From Primulina eburnea (Eukaryota; Streptophyta; Magnoliopsida; Lamiales; Gesneriaceae): a stretch of 64,000 nucleotides of DNA. Shown in pieces: positions 39,272 through 50,715 of the stretch; the stretch's first letter is position 1; every line of letters starts with the position of its first letter. The position numbers and the translations under genes were made by a program. Location of the stretch: NCBI RefSeq assembly GCF_022965805.1, contig NC_133115.1, forward strand, positions 32,541,321-32,605,320. The letters run 5' to 3'. The notes under the pieces are model-generated. The model was given only the letters and a program-made list of their open reading frames with translations, searched no databases and was not told where the DNA came from.

Positions 39272-39475
39272 AAACCGTCGCTAATTAAAACCGCCGATCC
39301 ACTTTTTTTTTTATTTTTTAATAATGTAGCGACGGTTTTAGCAATAACCGTCGCTAATAATTGCGACGGTTTTTGATAAACATGTCGCCGATCCACATCG
39401 GCGACAGGTTTACTAAAACCGTCGCAAAAGTAGCGACGGTTATCAAACACCGTCGCTAAAATCGTCGCTAAATAA
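39272..39475. repeat. Cluster of CCGTCGC / GCGACGG motifs inside the hAT element
   Basis: At least four ACCGTCGC words and three GCGACGGT words alternate within 200 bp. There is also a GTCGCCGATCCACATCGGCGAC palindrome of about 22 bp, so the block can fold on itself. It is either the subterminal repeat array of the hAT element or a nested small transposon. Confidence 0.7.
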
Positions 39476-39729
39476 AAAAAATGGGCTGGGCTACAGCCCA
39501 GTATAGCCCTAGCGTAGATCCGTCTCTGCTTCTAACCCTCACAATTATATAGGTTTTTTTACATGTACTATTAAAAATAATTGATGAAATAAATTTACAT
39601 ACAAACTTTCTATTTATACTTATTTAATTTATTCAAACTTAGCTAACAAGGGTATATTAGTAATAAAAAAATAGAAAAACTATTGATAAACATGGTAAGC
39701 TTATATATTTGGAGCAAAATAAAAAGGAA

Positions 39730-39733
<4 letters not shown>

Positions 39734-39819
<86 letters not shown>
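39734..39819. repeat. (TA)n tract left of the hairpin array
   Basis: About 86 bp of pure TA. A second TA tract (about 40,343-40,394) follows the array, so the hairpin element seems to have entered a TA microsatellite. Confidence 0.95.
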
Positions 39820-39822
<3 letters not shown>

Positions 39823-40335
39823 TTTTGTTATCCTGCACACCCACCGTGCACACCTCCGTGAGCACCTATGAGGTGTCACTCACCTATTGGATGTGATGGA
39901 ATATAGAAAAATTGCGCATCCAATGGGTGAGTGACACCTCATAGGTGCTCACGGAGGTGTGCACGGTGGGTGTGCAGGATATCAAAATTATATATCAGTT
40001 TTGTTATCCTGCACACCCACCGTGCACACCTCCGTGAGCACCTATGAGGTGTCACTCACCTATTGGATGTGATGGAATATAGAAAAATTGCGCATCCAAT
40101 GGGTGAGTGACACCTCATAGGTGCTCACGGAGGTGTGCACGGTGGGTGTGCAGGATATCAAAATTATATATCAGTTTTGTTATCCTGCACACCCACCGTG
40201 CACACCTCCGTGAGCACCTATGAGGTGTCACTCACCTATTGGATGTGATGGAATATAGAAAAATTGCGCATCCAATGGGTGAGTGACACCTCATAGGTGC
40301 TCACGGAGGTGTGCACGGTGGGTGTGCAGGATATC

Positions 40336-40347
<12 letters not shown>
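39820..40347. mobile_element. Three tandem identical 176-bp foldback (MITE-like) units
   Basis: The period is exactly 176 bp (units start at 39,820, 39,996 and 40,172), with no difference that I can see between units. Each unit has two 65-bp arms with a single mismatch around a 23-nt loop: 39,829-39,893 with 39,917-39,981, then 40,005-40,157 and 40,181-40,333. Arms begin TATCCTGCACACCCACC. No coding content. Confidence 0.9.
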
Positions 40348-40397
<50 letters not shown>

Positions 40398-41512
40398 GGG
40401 ACGGAAAGTGTATCGTTTTCCTATTGTGAAAAGACATGCGAGTCATATTCATCTACATAAATAACAAGACGTATCACAAGGAGATATATGTACATGGAAA
40501 ATCAATTTTAGATTGATTTTTCTTCTCCCACTTAAATTCTATCAACTCAAATTAATTGCTCAATTGATTGTGACATTTACATTTCAATAGCTTCAATTTT
40601 ATCGTGTTTTTTTCCCATTCTCAAAATCTCGAAGTTCTCTTTATCTCCCTCGATTGTGCAATTTATCATTATGCTTAATTTATATATTCATACATATGAC
40701 AACCAGTTGTATCGCCCATAAGCTTTAGTAAACTTCTACCCGAGCAAGTAAAAATTATGCTATTTTTTTCACATTCTTCTTAGGTAGCTGATTTCATACG
40801 GGATCTTTCGATTTATTTTGAATTCAGACGGTCAATTGATCATCATATGATATTAAAACATAACGAGAAATTTGAAAATGTGAAAGAGGAGTCATTTTGG
40901 TCCCGTCGTTATAGAAGACGACGAGAAGACGGAGTTTGGTAAACAAAATGGAGTCCAAATAACATTCCCCGTGATACATGATATATATATCCCCATGTTT
41001 CGGTGAGTATCATGTTCCAGGCCTTTAAACAATGTATACAGCGAGGCTACCAAGCCAGAAATCTTAAAACAATTCTTCAGACTTAATCATTAGCCAATAG
41101 CTCACCTATATGCCATCAAAGTGAGATCTTGTGTGAGGGAGGAAACAAAATCATGAGTCCGTATGATCATTACGCGAATTTCAAACACAACTTCATTTAA
41201 CAGTGTTAGGAACTCGCCTGATTTCAACCTTGTTTACCGAGAAAGTCGATGGATAAATCCATGCGTAAATGAGGAAGTCCCTCTATAAACATTGAATTAC
41301 ACGCCATGTTTAAGTCAAAATAGACTCTTTCCTTATGTGGGTGTTGAATTACACGCCTAAGTCCAAATAGATTCTTTTTTGTACTGTTTCTCATAACTTT
41401 CGGCAATGTTTGAGGTGAAATACAAAAGAAAAAAGTAGCGCACAAAAGCAAGATCCAGAGTTCGAGCCCTTACAATAACAACCAGCAGCAAAGCAGGCAA
41501 GAACCAAAAATG
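40348..41512. other. TA tract, resumed copy 3 flank and SEP15 3' flank
   Basis: TA tract to 40,394; 40,594-40,893 match 11,712-12,318 with gaps (the outer edge of the repeat). The rest, to the stop codon of the minus-strand SEP15 homologue at 41,513, is single-copy in this window. No gene seen. Confidence 0.6.
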
Positions 41513-44500
41513 TTAGATTTCTGATGATCGCTTTACCTTCTCCTTCAAAAATTGAAGTATGTGTTCTTTTTTCCAGTTATCAATTCTGCAGGAGAAAGTA
41601 CAAAGAATGTTGCATGTTAGTGAGTGGCCACGTTGGAATCATTTGCATGGAAACTTGTGACAACAAAGAAAAAATAAAGCCCGAACACTATCCAGGATAG
41701 GGTTATGTGGAAAATTAAAGGTCCTAAGCCCATAGCCAAACCTGAAGGTCTAGAAGAGCCCTTCAAAACTTATTCATAAAGTAAAATGTAATAAATCAAT
41801 AAATTACAAAACTTATTCATATGCAGCAAGGTGGAAAAAGTAAAATAAATCAATAAATTACAAAACTTCTGATGCAAAATTTTGGAATGGACGTGTGAAA
41901 AGTAGGGTGAGTTCACCTTATGGTTTCCTTGAGTCGTCCGTCTTCATCTAGCATGATCAGCTTTGGTGGAGAGTTATAAGCGTATTGAACTTTGACAGTT
42001 GGAAATTTATCCTTCTCTTCCTCAATGAAACCAACTAATTCGGGATAAAAGACGAGCTTCCTCATGCAAACCTCTAAAATTGCACCAACATATGTAACCT
42101 GGACAAAGTTGAAACAGAAATTAATAGTCCGTAAAATAGATTTAAAAAAAAAACTGAAATGTGAGCAAACATCAGACCTGAGAAGAAATAGAGAATTTTT
42201 TAAAAACGATAAAGTTATATATTGATACATTTTACTTTTCTACCAGAATCACAAGTAACACGTGAGGAAAGCAAGGGGGAACAAGAACAAAATTTGAAGC
42301 AACTCCTCTCTTACGAGCTTTTATACAAGAAACATTCTTGCTTTCCAGAACAAAATATGGGAAGATTGAGAATCTATTAAAAATACGACAAGGACAAAAT
42401 AGTGTCCGACAATATCACAAGTTACTTGTTGTCAACTGTACCTTGCTTGTTGCATCATCAGAATCCTCAGCACAACACTTTAAACAATCAGATACCAGTT
42501 CTGCACATGAGAATTGAGGTCTGAATAAGGTTGACTTACCAGAAAAAAAATGAAAACTAAATTCCATCACTCTTCTTCATCGATGAAAAAAGAGAATGAG
42601 CCCTGCGTGCTTTATAATATAATAATTAGAACCATCTTCATTGCATGTATTATATTTTTAATGTTTCATAATATAATTTGAATTATCTTCATTGCATGTA
42701 CCATTTATAATCTATACTATTAATTATACTATTAAAAAAGCAGAGCCCCTAATAGTAACAACCTTTTAGTGAAGCTTTTTTCATAATCCCAAAAATGTCC
42801 ATATATTTTAGATTTAATACATACAATTTGTTTTTAAACTTAGCCTTAAAAAAGGGAAAATCATTATCAATAATTGTAAGAACAAAATATATAAAATACA
42901 TAATATTCATATGATTATGTCAGACACAAAGTGTTTGCTTATTGGCTAGTTTTATTAAGTGACAGAAGAAACTCTTCACGTCACATACACTGAAAAATAA
43001 TATTTACTGCATACTAATTCCATTTGAACAACAAAATAATTATTATTATCTCCTCAAAACATGCTAAACTCTCACTCTCACAGATTTCTACATATGTCAG
43101 ATAGCAAATAAGCGTAAGCCAAAACAATAAAACAACTATCAACACTTGGTTCCTTGATTCCAACTTTTGGCTAATAAATATAAAAGTCATGATCTCCATC
43201 ATCTCATCCCCACGCTGATTTAAATTTTGAAAGTTCACATTATGAATAATGGATACAAGCAGTTACAAGGAAAATTCAACAAGACAAGGTCCTTGCTTTT
43301 CCTCCTGATTTGTTTGAGGTCTCCCTTCATAACTAATCTCGATGATGATGATTGATAGAAAGTATTTTACTTTTTCAATCACAGCAGAACTTTCTTAAGT
43401 TGCATGGTCACTGTATTCAAATTTTTAATTGCCTTCAGAATTCAGGGGGAAGAAAAGAAGAAGGATGTGATTTTGGATATTTTGACAGTAACATATCCCA
43501 GTCAACTAATTAAGTGGTCTCAGTGTAAGGAATGACCTTAATAAGCTAAGCCATGATAGTGATTGGTATAGCCATTATAGTGATCCGTATCTACTTAAGT
43601 AAATTTATACAGAATATATAGCCTGCTTGATTTTGAGTTTAAAAGACAAAGAACATGGGGTATCCCGGACAAAGAGCTTTTAATAACTTCAGAGGTGTCT
43701 CAAGCGACCTAGCTCTTAGTGAATTTTAAAATTTTGGAAACAAAACTTCACACAATCATCAAAAAATTCTTCTCCAATGCACGAGGAGTATATGTACCAT
43801 TACTTCCACTTCTAACACATGGTCCTTCGTGCCAAGATGATCAAAATTTAGATATTGAGATCCTGGCTTATTCATGAACTATAAGTAAATCCTAGAAGGT
43901 ATATTCAACTTTAGGATTCCTTTGCACACTCATATGGCATAAAATAGCAACATGTTTATTGTTTTCCAAATTCCCACTTGAAAGACCAGTAATAAAGTTC
44001 GATAAATAATGATGGAGCGGCAAGTAAATCAAAGTGGAGCAAGAAGAGAGACATAACTGGGCAATTATATATGCTGAAAATTGCATAGCTACTACGATAA
44101 TGTTATGGTAATACGGTGCATGAAATTTTTATCTTAGGCTATAAAATCAGTAGCAGAGGCCAGCAACAAAGACTAGACTTTTGTCGGAAAATCTATCAAA
44201 CTTATTAGCCGCCATACAAATTTTTCAAGAGTCGATGTGGAATCATAACCTTCCGATGACACTGATCAGATAGTAAACAAGATATTATTTTTTATCCTAG
44301 TCACTGAGAATCTTAATCCTGAAACATCACTGGAATATAAACCCTAGTTTCTGAAAATTCCTGTCCTGGTACATAATAGTCCCAACCTGTTTCCTGGCAC
44401 ACACACAAAAATCAGAAACGAAAAAACCCACACAAGCACAATATTATCTGTGAAACCGAAATGTAGTGGTGAAACCCAAAACACGTTGAAGAAAAAAAGA

Positions 44501-44716
44501 TACATTGACACAAAATTCAGCACCAACATCAAATAAAAATACGTGCATACCTTGATCTTTGGTGTATTCGGCAAAGGTGTGGCAGTCCGAGCAAAGGGCT
44601 AGGCCGGTGAATCCTAATTCCTCGCATTCTTTAGTGCTCAATTTCTGGTCTGCTTCGCAGGCACGAAAAACTAATAATAATGGAATTACTACCAGCACAA
44701 ATTTGCGAATCGGCAT
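41513..44716 (-). CDS. SEP15: Plant selenoprotein F (SEP15) homologue without selenocysteine
   Basis: Four exons: 44716-44551, 42500-42442, 42098-41917 and 41585-41513, all GT-AG and in phase; 159 residues, normal for the family. Residues 1-22 are a signal peptide, placing it in the endoplasmic reticulum. Then comes the Cys-rich N-terminal part (CEELGFTGLALCSDC, SDCLKCC) which in animals binds the folding sensor UGGT. It ends with a thioredoxin-like domain (AILEVCMRK, SPPKLIMLDEDG). In animals the active motif is Cys-Gly-Sec; here that site reads Cys86-Met-Arg, as I recall for other land plants, so a classic redox dithiol is missing. I chose the start at 44,716, at the signal peptide, over one 34 codons upstream. 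Intron 1 is 2.05 kb and holds no gene that I recognise. Confidence 0.92.
42501..44550 (-). other. Intron 1 of the SEP15 homologue
   Basis: 2,050 bp of AT-rich sequence. It contains an imperfect direct duplication of about 35 bp (42,617-42,650 and 42,668-42,702, both ending tcttcattgcatgta) and no coding signal I can support. Confidence 0.6.
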
Positions 44717-45139
44717 CGTTCCCTTGATTTTGAGGCCCAGAAGAGAATATATGTATCTATTGAGATCAGGGGGGCCAGAGATTTGAACAATTCGACGATA
44801 GAGAAGAGCAAAAGGCAAAAGTCAAGCAGACTCGCAAATCAGTACACCTTCGCTTCACAAAAAAAGTATATAATTTTTTTTAAAAATTCAATATACAAAA
44901 GAAATAAAAAAAGAATAAATTAACATTTAATATATTATGTTTTTCAACTTTATATTAATAATATTTATATTTAATTAATTAAAAAATAATTCAACTTTAT
45001 ATTAATATTATTTATATTTAATTAATAATTAAATAAAAAAAATTATAATTAACTAAGAGTAAGTCTTCATTATTCAATATAATAAAATATATATATATAT
45101 ATAACTGACATAGCGAGTTCACAAAGTCCTAGGATCTCT
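44717..45139. other. Spacer with SEP15 promoter region
   Basis: Very AT-rich; must hold the SEP15 promoter. An imperfect repeat of tcaactttatattaata occurs at about 44,946 and 44,990. No gene. Confidence 0.5.
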
Positions 45140-46345
45140 GCTTATGACACTGATTTACTTGCATTTCTGGTTTCTTTCTTGATTTTGAACTCTTGGAACG
45201 AGACATTGGATTCTTGTAATTGGATAAGTTTTAGCTGCGGCACCCAATAGACCTAATATCTAAGGGCTTGGTGGGATCCCCTGTCACCTCATATTGGTAA
45301 TATCTCTTTTCTTAGAGGGATCACTCTCCAAGACAGCAGCTTTTACGGCCAAATTCCACCAGATGTTGGTCTCTTAAGGTGACTCGAGTTTGTAGAATTC
45401 AGTCACAATTTTTTTGTTGGCCCAACACCAAGAAATCTGCCCCAGTGTTCAAATCTTATTTATCTTAACTTGATTGTCTACAGCCTGTCGGGAACGATTC
45501 CATTTGAGCTGGGTTATCTCTACAGACTCATAGATCTTGGCCTAGGGAAAAACCACCTCTCGGGGTTTATCTCACCAGTAATCTCTACAACGAATTTTTT
45601 TGAAGAGTTGTGGCTTGTGGCTTCGGAGGAGAAATTCCCGAGTCGTTTTCCCAGCTCCGGAACCTTAACATCTCATTTTAAGCTTGAATGGATTAACTGG
45701 TACAAATCCTTCCGGTCTCTCTTTTCTTGAACTCATGATTAATCGTCAACTCGAAGGAGCTATACCCCTTAACATATGCCTCACACTTTATAAATTGAAG
45801 TACCTTAATGTAGCGATAAACAAGTTGAGTGGAAAGATTCCAGCTTCACTCGCAAACGCAACCTTACTTGAACACACAGATTTGGGTACACACAGCTTTC
45901 ATGGGCCAATACCCAAAGAACTTGGAAGCCTTTCAAGTCTAAGAAACCTGATTATTGGATAAATCATATTCAAGACGATATAAGTGAGCTTTTCTTGGGA
46001 GCCAATAGGTTTGACAGATAAGATACCCTGGAAAACTTGACTTTGTTAAATCACTTGGAATCATACATACCTCGGAGTCTCAGTCGCAGCACCAACTTGT
46101 TATCCTTGGGAATCTGAATATAGGAAACCTCAACTTGTCATTCAATATACTACAAGGTGAAGTCCCAACAGAAGCAGTTTCACACGATGGGAACAAGGTG
46201 GAGTTCCTGAGTTCTCGGAATCCCCCGAAGGAAAACAGGTCACATCTGATAAAAATCTTGCTCCCGATTGCTGGAGTCATATGTTTACATCTTTCGACGA
46301 AAAATGACCACAAAAAACCACTCTTTTCTTATTGTGTCATTTAAT
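45140..46345 (+). pseudogene. LRR receptor-like kinase pseudogene (ectodomain only)
   Basis: Broken frames read like the ectodomain of an EFR/Xa21-type LRR receptor kinase. An LRR N-terminal cap remnant (ILNSWNETLDSCNWISFSCG) is followed by successive LRRs such as SGTIPFELGYLYRLIDLGLG, LKYLNVAINKLSGKIPASLA and FHGPIPKELGSLSSLRNL. The end-of-LRR block FNILQGEVPTEAVS and the start of a membrane span (ILLPIAGVICL) come next. Several stops and frameshifts interrupt it, and there is no kinase domain. Plus strand, upstream of the PPR gene and unrelated to it. Confidence 0.8.
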
Positions 46346-47144
46346 TTTTATTTTTTCTTGACTATATATACGAGTAAAAGGTAAAACTATTCACGCTTCT
46401 CAACTTGTTTTACACATCTATAAATTAGCAAAAGGATTACAAAAACCATCCTTGAGCCGACCCTGAAACACACTCCTCCTTAAAATTATTATACTCAATC
46501 AGAGTGGAAGTATTGGGAGGTGAATAAACACAATAATTTGATCAATTGATTTAATTTATATGGTGGGAAAAGTTTAATGAAATTTAATTTGTTTTGACAA
46601 ATATATCCTATGATTTATATGGATGAACATGGTTATTTGGGATCTAACATTCGGTATTGTCTCTGCTCTGTCGGAATGCTTTGTCCACAATGTGTTTGTG
46701 TTTTTTTCTGTGTGCTGGGAAAAGTATTATCTTGTAATTATTTATTCATTATGCATGTCCTGAATTCCGTCGGTGCTCTGTCAAACATCATCGAACTGAA
46801 GATCTGCTTATATTCGGGGGGTTTTGTTTTTGCTAAGCGGTTCAGCTAGATGCATTGCTATATAGTCCGACAGATTTCATCTCTCTAATACCCAGTAAGG
46901 AAATTGGGATATGACTATCATATTTCGTCCAATCTTGTGGACTGAAATTCTCTGTGAGTCAAACGGTTCCTTCCTGCAATATCTTTCGGCATTTCATTAT
47001 TTGTGCTTGAGAATGACAAATTACTCATTCATGTCAATTCAACACAGATTAGCAGGAGAGGATGGCATCAAGTTGGCAGCTCTGAAAAAGATTCCTTCTT
47101 TGTTGGTGTCCTCTATGCGATTCTGTTTTTAAGGAGGGCATTGT
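46346..47144. other. Spacer and probable 5' region of the PPR gene
   Basis: No gene identified. Open frames here (for example 46,610-46,849) have no family resemblance that I can see. The PPR promoter and leader should lie in the right half. Confidence 0.5.
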
Positions 47145-49391
47145 GTGTTTCATGTTATGCATTTATCTATCATCTCATCAGGTTCCAGACTCACAAGTTT
47201 GTCTACTAAACTCAGAGAATCATTATCGAATGGCCAGTGGAAAGAGGCGTTTATTCAATACAGAGAAATAAAAAGAGCGGGAATTCAACTCATTGATCAT
47301 TCAATTTTCTCTCACATTCTCAAAGCTTGTTTAACTCTGTCGATTAGAGTTGGAAAATCTGTCCATGCTTCCGTGATCAAACAAGGAGTTATATCATTTA
47401 CTTCTGTAGGAAATTCAGTTATTGACTTCTATTCAAAATATGGAGCATTGAGCTCTGCTCTGAATACTTTTAAATGCATGAAGATGCAAGATTCGGTTTC
47501 ATGGAATATAATTCTTCACGGTCTCCTTGATCAAGATGCTTTTGAGGAAGGATTGGAGTTATACACACAAGCTAGAGGGATTGGATTTGATCCCAACATC
47601 TCTACTCTGTTGCTCCTAATTCAGGCATATCGTACTCTTGGAGCTTTTAACGAGGGACTGAGATTTCATGGTTACTTGATTCGAAGTGGGCTGTGGAGCT
47701 CAACATCCGTACAAAATTCTCTTTTGTGTATGTACGCAGAGATTGAAATAGAGTACGCCGAAAACCTATTTGAGGAAATGTATGAGAAGGATGTGATCTC
47801 ATGGAGCGTGATGATCCGAGGTTACGTACTTCATGATGAAATTTGGTTTGCTTTAGAGTCATTTAACAAGATGGCTTCAGACTTTGGGATTGAAGCTGAT
47901 GGTCAAACCATGGTGAGCATACTAAAAGGGTGCACTAATTTAGGGGATATCAGATTGGGAAAATCATTTCATGGCTTTGCCTTATTAAGGGGCTTAAATA
48001 ATGATTTGTTTGTAGGGAACACACTTGTTGACTTTTATTGCAACTGCACAGATGTTGGTTCCGCCATTAGAGTGTTTAGTGAGATGTGCCATAAGAACCT
48101 AGTGACATGGAATTCCCTTCTCTGTGGATTTGTTCACAATGAGATGCATCAAGAAGCGTTTACATTATTTAGTTCAATGGAGAAATCAGGTTTTCTTGCA
48201 GATGAGGTGACTCTCGTGAATCTAATCCAATCATGCAAGGTCTTAGGAGTTTTGCATCAATGCAATTTGATTCATTCCAGGGTAATTCAGCAAGGTTTTC
48301 AATCAAACGAGTTTGCTATGAATTCTCTGATTGATGCGTATGGAAAATGCAATCAAATTAATTATGCGTATAAAGTATTCTGCCAAATAAAAAGACCAGA
48401 TGTTGTTACCTGGAGTGCTATGATCTCAGGTTTCACTCACTGTGGCATGCCTGATGAAGCAATTTCTATTTATCGAGAAATGCGAACTTCCATAGATAAA
48501 TCATCTGCTGTGACCCTGTTGAACCTTATTGAAGCCTGTGCCTTGTCTGCTGAATTAAGAACATCAAAATGGGCCCACGGCATTGCTATTACAATGGGCT
48601 TGGCATCACATGTTGTACTTGGAACTGCAATACTTGACATGTACTCAAAATGCGGGACGATATTTGAGTCCAGAAGGGCCTTTGATCAAATCTCCATGAA
48701 AAATGTAGTCTCTTGGAGTGCAATTATCTCCGCATATGGCCTAAATGGACTCCCACATGATGCACTATTGTTGCTCTCTGAAATGAAAGCTTGTGGTTTC
48801 AAGCCCAATTCAGTGACAACATTATCAGTATTATCTGCATGTTGCCATGGTGGATTGGTTGATGAGGGACTCTCGGTTTTCATTGATCTGGCAAATGATG
48901 GAGCAGAAATGAAGTTAGAACATTACTCCTGCCTCGTGGATTTGCTGGCTAGAGCTGGGAATCTTGGTGATGCATTGGATATAATTAAATCTATTCCTGT
49001 TGGCATGAAGCCCAGCGCAAGTGCCTGGGGTTCACTTTTGAGTGCTTGTCGGAATTTTGAGAATGGTGAGCTCGCTGTTTCTGCCCTTTCTCAGATTCTT
49101 GAGCTGGAGCCATCTAGCTCTGCTGGTTATTTACTCGCATCTAACATATATGCTGCCAGAGGTTCATGGGTAGATGCCTTCGGAATGAGATCTTTGGTGA
49201 AGAGGAGAGGTATAGAAGTGGTTCCTGGTTACAGTTTGGTGCATGCAGGTAACAAAGCATATAGGTTTGCTGCTGGAGATTTGAAGCATCCTTTGTCTCA
49301 CTTGTTATGCCCTGTCATTGAGCAATTGCACTTGTGCATGAAGAAGGAAATCAGAGCAACACCCCCTCTGTGTCTTAGGAGCAATGGGTGA
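47145..49391 (+). CDS. PLS-class pentatricopeptide repeat protein, At2g17210-like
   Basis: One uninterrupted 748-codon exon, typical of the family. About 17-18 PPR motifs run from residue 20 to 650, in the P-L-S pattern: for example KCMKMQDSVSWNIILHGLL, EKDVISWSVMIRGYV, HKNLVTWNSLLCGFVHN, KRPDVVTWSAMISGFTHCG and MKNVVSWSAIISAYGLNGLP. A C-terminal E-type extension follows (SAWGSLLSACRNFENGELA, PGYSLVHAGNKAYRFAAGD). There is no DYW domain. PLS-E proteins bind single-stranded RNA in mitochondria or plastids, usually as site-recognition factors for C-to-U editing. Motif order and the phrase RTSKWAHGIAI fit Arabidopsis At2g17210. The start at 47,145 is the first ATG in frame, but its N-terminus is short for a targeting peptide; organelle not decided. 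Intact. Confidence 0.93.
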   Translation: MFHVMHLSIISSGSRLTSLSTKLRESLSNGQWKEAFIQYREIKRAGIQLIDHSIFSHILKACLTLSIRVGKSVHASVIKQGVISFTSVGNSVIDFYSKYGALSSALNTFKCMKMQDSVSWNIILHGLLDQDAFEEGLELYTQARGIGFDPNISTLLLLIQAYRTLGAFNEGLRFHGYLIRSGLWSSTSVQNSLLCMYAEIEIEYAENLFEEMYEKDVISWSVMIRGYVLHDEIWFALESFNKMASDFGIEADGQTMVSILKGCTNLGDIRLGKSFHGFALLRGLNNDLFVGNTLVDFYCNCTDVGSAIRVFSEMCHKNLVTWNSLLCGFVHNEMHQEAFTLFSSMEKSGFLADEVTLVNLIQSCKVLGVLHQCNLIHSRVIQQGFQSNEFAMNSLIDAYGKCNQINYAYKVFCQIKRPDVVTWSAMISGFTHCGMPDEAISIYREMRTSIDKSSAVTLLNLIEACALSAELRTSKWAHGIAITMGLASHVVLGTAILDMYSKCGTIFESRRAFDQISMKNVVSWSAIISAYGLNGLPHDALLLLSEMKACGFKPNSVTTLSVLSACCHGGLVDEGLSVFIDLANDGAEMKLEHYSCLVDLLARAGNLGDALDIIKSIPVGMKPSASAWGSLLSACRNFENGELAVSALSQILELEPSSSAGYLLASNIYAARGSWVDAFGMRSLVKRRGIEVVPGYSLVHAGNKAYRFAAGDLKHPLSHLLCPVIEQLHLCMKKEIRATPPLCLRSNG

Positions 49392-50054
49392 GACAGTTTT
49401 TGGTGAGGAATGGACTAAGGCTCCCTTTCTTCTCCTTGAGCTATGCTGTTACGAGTTTCCGGTATTAATGAACGTATGCAGCTAAAGCTAGGAGCCAAGC
49501 GACCCGATTGTTCCTGAAGGAAAGAGTGTGGATCTACCTTTCCTGTAGCCAAGACTCGAGAGTTCCTGTGGCTAACTGTCATTGAAAATCCTTCTAATTT
49601 AAATTTTTATTCTTCTGCATCAAGGGAGAGGGGAAAATGAGGAAAACGGGAGTGATGGAAGTATTTATTAAGAAAAAGGGATTGAATGTAATTTTACTTT
49701 TTTATCCTTTATTTTAAATTTGATTAAAAACTAATTTTGTGATTAGAATATTTAAATATTTATTTTATTTTTTTATATAATATAATTTAATTTATAATTT
49801 AATTAAATAAAAATAATTTATAATCCCATCCTTTTTCCGCGACCCACTCTTTCTCATCTCAACCCAAGATTTTTTTTTTCCTCATCTGCTGTTGCTGCAC
49901 ACTCAAACCATCTTCCATCTTGCATCATTGTTCTAGTTTTTTTGCTAAGAATTAACGATGAGTCTAAAAAATATTCATCTGCAAGAAATCCAACGAGAAA
50001 ATCACGTATTAATAAGAAATTTATTTTGAAATTTGAATTTGTTATCGAAGTTAG
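49392..50054. other. 3' flank of the PPR gene
   Basis: AT-rich, particularly 49,680-49,830; no gene seen. Confidence 0.6.
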
Positions 50055-50215
50055 ATTTGGGTCGAGCCCTGGGTCGAGCTCTTCGTGAAGAGGAAGAGCT
50101 CGACCGTGAGCAGCAGCTTAGCTGCTGCTCTCGGGAAAGCTCTTCCCCAAGAGCACGACCCAAACCCAATTGGGTTGTGCTTGGGTCGTGCTGACCCAAG
50201 AAGAGCACGACCCAA
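50055..50215. repeat. Cluster of short palindromes with GGGTCGAGC / GAGCACGACCC words
   Basis: Several inverted repeats follow one another: GTCGAGCTCTTC with GAAGAGCTCGAC, GAGCAGCAGC-TTA-GCTGCTGCTC, GCTCTT with AAGAGC, ACCCAATTGGGT, and TGGGTCGTGCT with AGCACGACCCA. GC-rich in an AT-rich setting. The minus-strand open frame here is a by-product of the repeats. Confidence 0.8.
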
Positions 50216-50715
50216 TAACTAGGCCAAATAATTTTTTTACTAAAAAAATCAGGTTAATTTTCTTAAAAAATTATTATTTCATTATTGTTTAATGTATATC
50301 AATGTATAATTTATGTTTGTTTTTTCATTGCAGCGGTGAATGTGAAGTTTACTGTTTAGCGACAGCAAGTTATACCATGTTTAGGGAAAATGCCTATCAA
50401 TTGAACGATCAGAAGATTGAAGAATCTAGGCATTATTGTTGTTGTTGTATTTGTGATAAATTATGGTCGTTGGATTAAAACATTTATATGATAGTTGGAT
50501 TAAAACATTTATATGATATTTTACATTGATTTTTAGTTAATTTATGTGATATTTTTTTACTACATTCAATATAATAACGATCTCATACAAAAAATATATT
50601 TATAGAATGATTCATGAATTGATCAATTATATAACATCATAAAAAATGAAAGCAAGTTGTGATTTGAATTGTATTAGGATTATTGTTTCTAATCACACAA
50701 ATTGTAGCTCTTTGA
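50216..50715. other. AT-rich gap between two palindrome blocks
   Basis: No gene. Contains a direct repeat of gttggattaaaacatttatatgata (about 50,468 and 50,494). Confidence 0.55.

Larger units (their letters stand above)
38608..39528. mobile_element. Internally deleted hAT transposon with 8-bp target duplication
   Basis: Terminal inverted repeats CAGAGACGGATC (38,608) and GATCCGTCTCTG (ends 39,528). They are flanked by CTTCTAAT (38,600-38,607) and CTTCTAAC (39,529-39,536), an 8-bp target duplication with one mismatch, which is the hAT signature. The inside carries the 3' part of a transposase gene on the minus strand and then a nested block of CCGTCGC repeats. It is absent from copy 1, so it inserted after the copies split or was lost there. 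Confidence 0.85.

Noticed and set aside
39643..39879. Open frames of Tyr-Ile repeats on both strands (also 2,238-2,423 and 32,820-33,041)
   Set aside because: They are only translations of (TA)n microsatellites.
39820..40347. CRISPR-like array
   Set aside because: Three tandem 176-bp foldback units without unique spacers, in a plant nuclear genome.
41224..41451. 75-codon minus-strand frame downstream of SEP15
   Set aside because: No recognisable domain; lies in the 3' flank and is not supported by splice or start context.
41513..44716. Selenocysteine readthrough in the SEP15 homologue
   Set aside because: No in-frame TGA at the active site; it reads Cys-Met-Arg, and land plants lack the Sec machinery.
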